A stretch of DNA of 64,000 bases from NCBI GenBank assembly GCA_035610835.1, contig CM069452.1, forward strand, positions 27,144,143 through 27,208,142, in the 5' to 3' direction. Position 1 is the stretch's first letter. Every line of letters starts with the position of its first letter. A program made the position numbers and the translations under genes. This DNA is from Ophiura sarsii (taxonomy: Eukaryota > Echinodermata > Ophiuroidea > Amphilepidida > Ophiuridae). The notes under the pieces are model-generated. The model was not told the DNA's origin, made no database searches, and worked only from the letters and a program-made list of their open reading frames with translations. This document shows, piece by piece, positions 1 to 9,600 of this stretch.

Positions 1-206
1 CCTTTTACGCCCAAGTTGTTTTGAGTCTTATGTCTTTGGTCTTATGTCTTCGGGCTTACTCTTAGGTCTTATGTACCAAACACCCCAATGTTATACGCAT
101 TTCAGTCCGCAAGAAGAAAACTAGGTAAAGTTCATGCTTATCAATCTTTTATTTTCGAATAATATCAATAAGTGATATGTTATTCCTTTGTACATGTTGT
201 ATACAG
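1..206. other. Intronic or intergenic sequence with a short CTTATGTCTT-like repeat
   Basis: The first 75 bases contain several imperfect copies of a CTTATGTCTT/TTAGGTCTT motif. The 3' end has a pyrimidine-rich stretch and ends in ATACAG, which reads as a splice acceptor for the exon that follows. Nothing coding is seen here; if the exon call is right, this is the end of an intron whose upstream exon lies outside the window. Confidence 0.4.
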
Positions 207-399
207 AAACATCGGACGTGCCCAATCTGCAATGAGAACTACACGTACAGTGGTTACTATTCACATGTGAATAGGGTTACCCCGTGCACCCCTAATCAAA
301 ACAGATCGGACAATCATCAAGGCCAGTCTGCAGAAAGAACATCGCTTTCAGACACAGATAGTATACCTGGTATACCTGATGAAGACCAAGAAAGCCAAG
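207..399 (+). CDS. Internal exon of an unidentified gene with a C2HC zinc-finger-like motif
   Basis: This 193-nt stretch is open in the frame beginning KHRTCPICNENY, preceded by a pyrimidine tract and ATACAG, and followed by CAAG|GTTTGT. The encoded ~64 residues hold CPIC near the start, then a His and a closing Cys in the segment SGYYSHVNRVTPC. This spacing resembles C2H2/C2HC zinc fingers that end in Cys. A polar, acidic, Ser/Thr-rich tail follows (SLSDTDSIPGIPDEDQESQ), typical of disordered linkers in nuclear proteins. The exon ends in phase 1, and the next predicted exon (538-554) begins with exactly the two bases needed. Zinc binding is inferred from the residues only; the gene family is not recognised. 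The open frame continues past the donor into intron, so the longer reading frame there is probably not real. Confidence 0.45.
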
Positions 400-537
400 G
401 TTTGTATTTGCTATATATGGGAACATATTCATTCATTCATTCATATATTTTATTCACACATATCTCAATAGGCATACATGTTCATTGGTACAATAAAGTA
501 CAATCGATTTAATTACAATACGGTGTTATATTTACAG

Positions 538-554
538 TTGAGACAATTGATCCA
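538..554 (+). CDS. Predicted 17-nt microexon of the same gene
   Basis: The sequence TATTTACAG lies just upstream and a consensus donor GTAAGT follows at 555-560. Joining to the exon ending at 399 (phase 1) completes a GTT codon and gives VETIDP, leaving phase 0 at the donor. A good acceptor, a perfect donor and frame continuity over 17 nt support a real microexon, but chance matches to such short signals are common. The downstream exon was not found before the N gap. Confidence 0.35.
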
Positions 555-560
555 GTAAGT

Positions 561-1323
561 ACACTATAACATACTATAATTCCACTCGCTTCCTTAAAGG
601 GACTAGCCATGATCCCCCCAAAATTGAGGGAATTATTTATACGCAAGGAAAATACATGTGGATTACTTATAATGTTATTTACTGAAAGATATCGTCGTTA
701 TTTTGAAGAAAAATAAGTGTTTTTGACTTTATTGTCATTCTTGGTATATAGCGCCCTTAATGGCATACGTACATGTATATCGTCTTATCGAAAACGCTGA
801 TTTGGCGATAGCCTAATTTATCGACCCGGGTCGATTTATTTCCAAACAGTTTTGGATTGTCTTTTCTCCAAAATTTCGCGATTTTTGCAAAAACTATTGC
901 AGGTGTAAAGCTGCGTCGGCATAACAAATTTAGAGAAATGAACAAACAAGAAATGATAAAATGCCGAGAAGTTTTAGTAACATAAAACACACATTTTCGG
1001 CCATCGGCCTTCCCCGGGTGTTGAATGCACTGATAGAATGAATGATTGTTTACATTCTGCAAGATCTCTATTAGTCTCAACATCAGACTCTTGGGTGCTA
1101 AAGACGAACAAGGTTCTCCCCAAAGAGTCTGACGAAGATCTCTGAGAACCGATCACCATTGGTCGGTTATTTTTGGCCTGTAGAATTACAAGATGGTTCA
1201 AGAAATTCAAGAATAAATTATAAATTCACTCACTGAAATCAATAGATTTAAACATTCTTCATTGCCGTCATAATTGTATTCTGTCACTTCGGCTGAAGAC
1301 CCAGAGAGCATTTTAGTCTCAGT
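561..1323. other. Non-coding stretch before the gap, probably intron
   Basis: No convincing exon, RNA gene or complete element is seen. Open frames on the minus strand (about 757-1210) overlap each other in different frames and match no family I recognise. The segment around 595-630 (GGGACTAGCCATGATC) looks like repeat sequence but has no partner here. Confidence 0.3.
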
Positions 1324-1423
1324 NNNNNNNNNNNNNNNNNNNNNNNNNNNNNNNNNNNNNNNNNNNNNNNNNNNNNNNNNNNNNNNNNNNNNNNNNNNNN
1401 NNNNNNNNNNNNNNNNNNNNNNN
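1324..1423. other. Assembly gap of 100 N
   Basis: Exactly 100 N characters, the usual placeholder for a scaffold join of unknown size. The order and distance of features on either side are therefore not certain. Confidence 0.99.
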
Positions 1424-1429
1424 CTTTGA

Positions 1430-1860
1430 ATTTTAAAACACTTTATACAAAATAATTACATAAAGCATAGGATATAATCTAAAAATGTGTGCAATATTGC
1501 GAGGATACGATAAATAGGCATAGAGTTATGAGAGAAAATGTGAATTTAGATGAGATTTTTTTGCTCTCGTCTCATTAGGGTTTTTGAACCGCCATTCAGT
1601 GTGTACACATTCCTTCCCACACGGAAATGGATGTTTTTGCATAACAATACTCCAATAGATACAATTCGGAGTTTGATTATAACTACTAAATATCTAATAA
1701 TATATGGATGTTTTTGCATAACGATAGATACAATTCGGAGTCATCTAATATCATTTTACTGTTATAAGCTCAATTTCTATGAGATGTCAGCGCAATGCAA
1801 TTAGGCCCTTTGAACAAAAAAGGTTACTTCCGATTTAAGGGGACCATTTACCATGTATAC
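1430..1860 (+). repeat. Dispersed repeat, copy 1 (related to the tandem-array unit)
   Basis: Bases from about 1435 match 3144-3470, sharing for example AAGCATAGGATATAATCTAA and TTTTTGAACCGCCATTCAGT. The part from about 1570 also matches each unit of the 4574-11757 array, including TTTTTGAACCG, TGTACACATTCCTTCC, TTTGCATAACAATA and TTTCCGATTTAAGGGGACC. So the array unit was built at least partly from a dispersed repeat that still exists as single copies beside it. Confidence 0.7.
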
Positions 1861-1918
1861 AGTATGGGTTGTTTATAACGTAATTAACCCCTTTAATTAA
1901 AAAGTAGCGTCATTACAT

Positions 1919-2000
1919 TTATAATAATAATAATAATAATAATAACACTAACACTAATACTAATACTAATACTATTACTACCACTACCAATAATAATAAT
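1919..2000. repeat. (TAA)n / (ACTAAT)n microsatellite
   Basis: A run of TAA/ATA triplets grades into ACTAAT-type repeats and back to AAT repeats. It lies next to sequence resembling a LINE/SINE 3' tail (…CAAGCGCTTAATACCAA), as is common for microsatellite-tailed retroelements. Confidence 0.85.
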
Positions 2001-2850
2001 AATATTTGATGGTGTCAAGCGCTTAATACCAAAGTTCAAAGAACTGAAATTTCGCTACTACGTACTGGTGAATCATCATAGTCACTTCACCATGTTCACT
2101 AGCCATGCCATAGGCGGATACAGGGGAGTCCAGGGTGTGCTGACCCCCACCCAAAAAAAAAAGAAGAAAAAAATAAAAAAATAAAAAAGGAAAAAAAAAG
2201 GAAAAAGAAAAGGAAAATATTAAGGGGGGGGGGGGGCTGTTGCCACCCCTGTTGGAAATTTTAGCTGATACAATATTATTGTATTAATTGAACGTATTAT
2301 CATTCAAAAATTGGAAATACTAATATTCAAAAACTATTGAAATATTTATTACATTGACGACATTTGCCCTATATTGAGCATACGTATGATTTGTGCTCTT
2401 AGCGAGCGCTCCGGTAGGTATCTCCCGCCCCCCACTTTTTAGATTTTCAACGTTGTGTCTGCAATAAACTTTTGGTTAACCTTTTAGACATTTTTAATGT
2501 TACACCACTGATTGGACCCCCCCCCCCCCCCCCTCTTCAAAATCCTGGATCCGCCCCTGCATGCTGTCTGTTACCAGGAACAACAATGCACTTAGATTGT
2601 TACATCCGCCTTTTATCACATCAGCTCCCAAAGTCCACTAGGTGAGGGGTTATGATCACTGAACACACCAATATTGAAAGCAGGAGGAAACCGGAGAGAA
2701 CCAGAAGAAATCACGCGACCGAACTATATTAAGGGGACCATTTAAATTCATCAATATTGTTATTGATGTGCATGTATACTGACCATGCACTTGCGTGTTT
2801 AGCCAACAAACAACATTTAGTACAAAGAGGCTTAAACACATAACTTGATG
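2001..2850 (+). repeat. Dispersed repeat interrupted by a hAT-like insertion; second copy at 11915-12400
   Basis: Segments 2001-2108 and 2570-2850 together align in order with 11980-12400, sharing CACTTAGATTGT, GGTTATGATCACT, GAAAGCAGGAGGAAACCGGA and CATGCACTTGCGTGTTT. The shared block also extends left: TTTATAACGTAATTAACCCC occurs at 1872 and about 11930. In this copy bases 2109-2569 are extra. Confidence 0.75.
2109..2569. mobile_element. Non-autonomous hAT-like element (MITE)
   Basis: It is absent from the homologous copy near 12085-12095. The right end reads ATCCTGGATCCGCCCCTG, the reverse of the hAT-type terminus CAGGGGCGGATCCAGGAT; the left end CATAGGCGGATACAGGGG is a degenerate match. 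CATGC is present on both sides and once at the empty site. The interior has an A-rich tract (2151-2215), a G run (2224-2236) and a C run (2517-2533). No transposase is encoded. hAT elements usually make 8-bp duplications, so the 5-bp repeat may be an eroded one. Confidence 0.6.
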
Positions 2851-3143
2851 TGGAATCTCATAATGTGTCTATTTCTTTTACGCCAATTTGGCGTAATGCA
2901 TATGATACTACAATCCTGAAAAAAAGTATTGGAACGGTTTCGTGCCAACAACAGTAAAATATCACTCCTCTCTCCCGTTTCAATATTGAGAACGTCAATG
3001 CCATCTGCAGCTTGCCAAAATGTTCCAACATGATTGAGGGGGAAGTGGAACCATATCAGTACTTCGTTTCTTTATTTCTTTACGTTATTTAGCGTAATGA
3101 GCCCCCCCCCCCCATCCCCCGTAAGCATGGTAAGATATCAAAC

Positions 3144-3475
3144 ACTTTATATAAAATAATAACATAAAGCATAGGATATAATCTAAAAATGTGTGAAATA
3201 TTGCGAGGATACGGTATTAGGCTTTGAGTTTATTAAGTTATGAGAGAAAATGTAAATTTAGATGAGATTTTTTTGCTCTCGTCTCATTAGGTTTTTTGAA
3301 CCGCCATTCAGTGTGTACACATTCCTTCCCACACCGCACACGGAAATATATGTTTTTGCATAACAATAGATACAATTCGGAGTTTTATTATAACTACTAA
3401 ATATCTAATAATATATGGATGTTTTTGCATCTAATATCATACTGTTATTGGCTCATTTTATTATGAGTATGAGTA
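3144..3475 (+). repeat. Dispersed repeat, copy 2 (related to 1430-1860)
   Basis: Collinear with 1435-1760, with small insertions and deletions. It ends near 3475, where the similarity to copy 1 is lost. No coding potential. Confidence 0.7.
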
Positions 3476-3639
3476 TGTCACCACATAATTTAGGCCTCTC
3501 TCAGCATGCTCAGTATTAGAGTTCTAATTTCAGCAGTTAGGTTAATTCAATGTTACTCATAAATGCCTGCTTGGCATGGACATTGAATGGACAGACAGGC
3601 CTCTTTTGCAATTTTTGAAAGGGAATTTAGACAATCCTA

Positions 3640-4573
3640 TACGTTATATTGTATTATTATCTTCATTAAATAGCTGTATACAACATATAGTTAAAGGGTC
3701 CCCATGTCGTGCATTGTTTAATATTACTATGCATGTTTTAACCAATGCTCACAATAATGTGTTTTCACTTTGAACATTGCTTGATAGGGAAAGGGAGGTA
3801 GAACTTATATTGAAAGGTTCAACCTCGTTGTTATAGTATTCCATGGTTAGCTCTATGTAATAATAAATATAATTGTATTGCTATCGTCAGTAGATAGCAG
3901 ATGCACCATTACATAGCTCGCTGCAGTTGATAGTTGCATACAACAATGTTGTTTTAGTGTTCAATGGTTAGCTATGTGTAATATTGCATTGGTATCGTCA
4001 GTCGTACCATTCCATAGCTCGCTGCAGTTGATAGTTGCATACAACATTGTTTAATTATACAGTCATAAAACAGTAAATTATCAGGAAATAAATATGCCCA
4101 AAACTCTAAAACTATGCATCCATCCTAACATTTTAGATGTTAGTGTCAGATGATGGGTGTTTGGGATCATTCAATTAGTTATAATTAGAACTATTTTAAA
4201 TGGCCTAATATTATAAACAAAATAAACAGCATATGACAATTGCAATTACCATGAGTATAACCTGCTATAGAAGTGAACTCACTCTTTGGACATAGTACTA
4301 TCTCCAGTAGAGAGTCCTATCTTATATATTGTATGATTATTTGCAATAGATACAACATCGGTTCCCTCCTCTGTGTACTGGTCAATATTATAACGCGTGT
4401 AAACCAATGTGAAAATCCCACTGTGCATATGTAGGCCAAATCATGATCACAATAATGTGTTTTGAACATTGCTTATTTAAGGGAGATATAGAATATAAAT
4501 TGAAACTTTCAACCCCGTTGTTATAGTATTCAATGGTTACTTCTATGTAATATTGTATTGCTATCGTCAGTAG
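3640..4573 (+). repeat. Local duplications leading into the tandem array
   Basis: Three partial copies of a segment containing GTATTC(A/C)ATGGTTAG, TATGTAATA and ATCGTCAGTAGAT occur near 3832, 3950 and 4517. A further shared block (CACAATAATGTGTTTT, TTGAACATTGCTT) occurs near 3745 and 4450. The third copy runs straight into the first array unit at 4574. The hairpin-like motif CTATCGTCAGTAGATAG (3881-3897) also recurs here. Confidence 0.65.
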
Positions 4574-5589
4574 ATGGTATACAGCTATTTAACATGTTTA
4601 AGGAAAACAGAATAATGCCTTTTCCCAACCAACACATGTTGTAATGACACGTTGTGTGTGTGACTTTCATTCACGACATCTGCTATCCTCAGTAGATAGC
4701 CAAGAACAATGCGTGTTAAAATGTTCCTATTTAAAGTTACGTATTTTGTTTAAACAATAATTAATTAATATTTTATGAATAACATTAAGTATTTTAGGGA
4801 TACTAATTAAATGTGGTTGTTATTGACATGAAATGACGTGTGCAAATGTCAATTGTGAATGCGTATAGAAATAAAGACATGTTCAGGTTTTTGAACCGGC
4901 ACTCAGGGTGTACACATTCCTTCCGACAAGGTATTAACGGATGTGTTTGCATAACAATATATACATTTTGGTGATTATATTATCTAATGAGGTGAGTCTT
5001 ATATCATTATACTGTCATTGGCTCATTTTCAATAAGTGTGCCAGAGGGTGATGTGTTTTGAATAATGCAATTAGGCCCAGAAACAAAGAAAGGTTATTTC
5101 CGATTTAAGGGGACCAACAAATTTTTTAACAATCGATTACTCTTTTGATATATAACACTAAGGACATGAAGGACATGGTTTACGCCTCTACAGTCAAAAT
5201 GTACCATGAAAACATATATCTACAGAAAATTGAATGGTTTAATTGTAGGCAAACAGTATTTTTGTCTCGCCTCAGAACATGTACTGAAAGAGACTTAGTG
5301 ATCACTATGGCGTCTGTGTGTGTGCATTTCTTGTGAACAGCTTATCTCAACTTCGGTATGTGCTAAAGGGATGAAACGTCATGGGTGGTTGCGGGGTGAG
5401 GTGTTCTCGACCTGGTTAGATTTTGAGCGTGATATACTCATTTTAAGTAGCTAATTTGCATAATTTATGCGAAAACCCTAAAATTTCTTGTGAACAGCTC
5501 ATCTCAAGTACGGTATACGCTAAAGTAATGAAACTTCATGGGTGGAAGCGGGCTAGAGTGTTTTCAACCTGATAAGATTTTGAGCGTAA

Positions 5590-5740
5590 TGGAAGGTCAT
5601 TTGAAGGTCATCTGGGGTCACCTAAAGGTCAAATTAGTATAGTTTGTCGGATTTCCATGAAACTTGGTATGTGGGCATATTAAATGATGACAAATTTTTG
5701 AAGATCATTCCAAGGTCATCCGGGGTCATCTAAAGGTCAA
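5590..5740 (+). repeat. AGGTCA direct-repeat cluster (once per array unit)
   Basis: Within about 150 bp there are five AGGTCA and two GGGTCA hexamers in direct orientation, plus AGATCA where other units have a sixth AGGTCA. The cluster recurs at about 6905-7055, 8195-8345, 9525-9675 and 10815-10955 (the last lacks one GGGTCA-containing step). AGGTCA is the known half-site of many nuclear receptors; binding is not shown here. Confidence 0.8.
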
Positions 5741-6600
5741 ATAAGTATAGTTTGTCGGATTTATCTACTGAAGATACCAATACAGGGTTTTATACAGCTG
5801 TCTACAGAATTAAGATGCCAATCAATGATGTATACAGCTTTGTACTGAAGATAGCAATACAATATGGTATACAGCTATTTAACATGTTTAAGGAAAACAG
5901 AATAATGCCTTTTCCCAACCAACACATGTTGTAATGACACGTTGTGTGTGTGACTTTCATTCACGACATCTGCTATCCTCAGTAGATAGCCAAGAACAAT
6001 GCGTGTTAAAATGTTCCTATTTAAAGTTACGTATTTTGTTTTAAACAATAATTAATTAATATTTTATGAATAACATTAAGTATTTTAGGGATACTAATTA
6101 AATGTGGTTGTTATTGACATGAAATGACGTGTGCAAATGTCAATTGTGAATGCGTATAGAAATAAAGACATGTTCAGGTTTTTGAACCGGCACTCAGGGT
6201 GAACACATTCCTTCCGACAAGGTATTAACGGATGTTTTTGCATAACAATATATACATTTTGGTGATTATATTATCTAATGAGGTGAGTCTTATATCATTA
6301 TACTGTCATTGGCTCATTTTCAATAAGTGTGCCAGAGGGTGATGTGTTTTGAATAATGCAATTATGCCCAGAAACAAAGAAAGGTTATTTCCGATTTAAG
6401 AGGACCAACAAATTTTTTAACAATCTATTACTCTTTTGATATATAACACTAAGGGCATGGTTTACGCCTCTACAGTCAAAATGTACCATGAAAACATATA
6501 TCTACTGAAAATTGAATGGTTTAATTGTAGGCAAACAGTATTTTTGTCTCGCATCAGAACATGTACTGAAAGAGACTTAGTGATCACTATGGCGTCTGTG

Positions 6601-6640
6601 TGTGTGTGGGTGGGGGGGGGGGGTGTGGGGGTGTGTGTGC
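6601..6640 (+). repeat. GT/G-rich tract specific to type B array units
   Basis: A (GT)n run followed by an uninterrupted G run and further GT repeats. The counterpart is at 9207-9258; type A units have only GTGTGTGTGCATTTC at this point. G-run lengths are unreliable in assemblies. Confidence 0.85.
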
Positions 6641-9600
6641 ATTTCTTGTGAACAGCTTATCTCAACTTCGGTATGTGCTAAAGGGATGAAACTTCATGGG
6701 TGGTTGCGGGGTGAGGTGTTCTCGACCTGATTAGATTTTGAGCGTGATATAATCATTTTAAGTAGCTAATTTGCATAATTTATGCGAAAACCCTAAAATT
6801 TCTTGTGAACAGCTTATCTCAAGTACGGTATACGCTAAAGTGATGAAACTTCATGGGTGGAAGCGGGCTAGAGTGTTTTCAACCTGATAAGATTTTGAGC
6901 GTAATGGAAGGTCATTTGAAGGTCATCTGGGGTCACCTAAAGGTCAAATTAGTATAGTTTGTCGGATTTCCATGAAACTTGGTATGTGGGCATATTAAAT
7001 GATGACAAATTTTTGAAGGTCATTCCAAGGTCATCCGGGGTCATCTAAAGGTCAAATAAGTATAGTTTGTCGGATTTATCTACTGAAGATACCAATACAG
7101 GGTTTTATACAGCTGTCTACAGAATTAAGATGCCAATCAATGATGTATACAGCTTTGTACTGAAGATAGCAATACAATATGGTATACAGCTATTTAACAT
7201 GTTTAAGGAAAACAGAATAATGCCTTTTCCCAACCAACACATGTTGTAATGACACGTTGTGTGTGTGACTTTCATTCACGACATCTGCTATCCTCAGTAG
7301 ATAGCCAAGAACAATGCGTGTTAAAATGTTCCTATTTAAAGTTACGTATTTTGTTTAAACAATAATTAATTAATATTTTATGAATAACATTAAGTATTTT
7401 AGGGATACTAATTAAATGTGGTTGTTATTGACATGAAATGACGTGTGCAAATGTAAATTGTGAATGCGTATAGAAATAAAGACATGTTCAGGTTTTTGAA
7501 CCGGCACTCAGGGTGTACACATTCCTTCCGACAAGGTATTAACGGATGTGTTTGCATAACAATATATACATTTTGGTGATTATATTATCTAATGAGGTGA
7601 GTCTTATATCATTATACTGTCATTGGCTCATTTTCAATAAGTGTGCCAGAGGGTGATGTGTTTTGAATAATGCAATTAGGCCCAGAAACAAAGAAAGGTT
7701 ATTTCCGATTTAAGGGGACTAACAAACTTTTTAACAATCGATTACTCTTTTGATATATAACACTAAGGACATGAAGGACATGGTTTACGCCTCTACAGTC
7801 AAAATGTACCATGAAAACATATATCTACTGAAAATTGAATGGTTTAATTGTAGGCAAACAGTATTTTTGTCTCGCCTCAGAACATGTACTGAAAGAGACT
7901 TAGTGATCACTATGGCGTCTGTGTGTGTGCATTTCTTGTGAACAGCTTATCTCGACTTCGGTATGTGCTAAAGGGATGAAACTTTATGGGTGGTTGCGGG
8001 GTGAGGTGTTCTCGACCTGATTAGATTTTGAGCGTGATATACTCATTTTAAGTAGCTAATTTGCATAATTTATGCGAAAACCCTAAAATTTCTTGTGAAC
8101 AGCTCATCTCAAGTACGGTATACGCTAAAGTAATGAAACTTCATGGGTGGAAGCGGGCTAGAGTGTTTTCAACCTGATAAGATTTTGAGCGTAATGGAAG
8201 GTCATTTGAAGGTCATCTGGGGTCACCTAAAGGTCAAATTAGTATAGTTTGTCGGATTTCCATGAAACTTGGTATGTGGGCATATTAAATGATGACAAAT
8301 TTTTGAAGGTCATTCCAAGGTCATCCGGGGTCATCTAAAGGTCAAATAAGTATAGTTTGTCGGATTTATCTACTGAAGATACCAATACAGGGTTTTATAC
8401 AGCTGTCTACAGAATTAAGATGCCAATCAATGATGTATACAGCTTTGTACTGAAGATAGCAATACAATATGGTATACAGCTATTTAACATGTTTAAGGAA
8501 AACAGAATAATGCCTTTTCCCAACCAACACATGTTGTAATGACACGTTGTGTGTGTGACTTTCATTCACGACATCTGCTATCCTCAGTAGATAGCCAAGA
8601 ACAATGCGTGTTAAAATGTTCCTATTTAAAGTTACGTATTTTGTTTTAAACAATAATTAATTAATATTTTATGAATAACATTAAGTATTTTAGGGTTACT
8701 AATTAAATGTGGTTGTTATTGACATGAAATGACGTGTGCAAATGTCAATTGTGAATGCGTATAGAAATAAAGACATGTTCAGGTTTTTGAACCGGCACTC
8801 AGGGTGAACACATTCCTTCCGACAAGGTATTAACGGATGTTTTTGCATAACAATATATACATTTTGGTGATTATATTATCTAATGAGGTGAGTCTTATAT
8901 CATTATACTGTCATTGGCTCATTTTCAATAAGTGTGCCAGAGGGTGATGTGTTTTGAATAATGCAATTATGCCCAGAAACAAAGAAAGGTTATTTCCGAT
9001 TTAAGGGGACCAACAAATTTTTTAACAATCGATTACTCTTTTGATATATAACACTAAGGGCATGGTTTACGCCTCTACAGTCAAAATGTACCATGAAAAC
9101 ATATATCTACTGAAAATTGAATGGTTTAATTGTAGGCAAACAGTATTTTTGTCTCGCATCAGAACATGGACTGAAAGAGACTTAGTGATCACTATGGCGT
9201 CTGTGTGTGTGTGGGTGGGGGGGGGGGGGGGGGTGTGGGGGTGTGGGGGTGTGTGTGCATTTCTTGTGAACAGCTTATCTCAACTTCGGTATGTGCTAAA
9301 GGGATGAAACTTCATGGGTGGTTGCGGGGTGAGGTGTTCTCGACCTGATTAGATTTTGAGCGTGATATAATCATTTGAAGTAGCTAATTTGCATAATTTA
9401 TGCGAAAACCCTAAAATTTCTTGTGAACAGCTTATCTCAAGTACGGTATACGCTAAAGTGATGAAACTTCATGGGTGGAAGCGGGCTAGAGTGTTTTCAA
9501 CCTGATAAGATTTTGAGCGTAATGGAAGGTCATTTGAAGGTCATCTGGGGTCACCTAAAGGTCAAATTAGTATAGTTTGTCGGATTTCCATGAAACTTGG

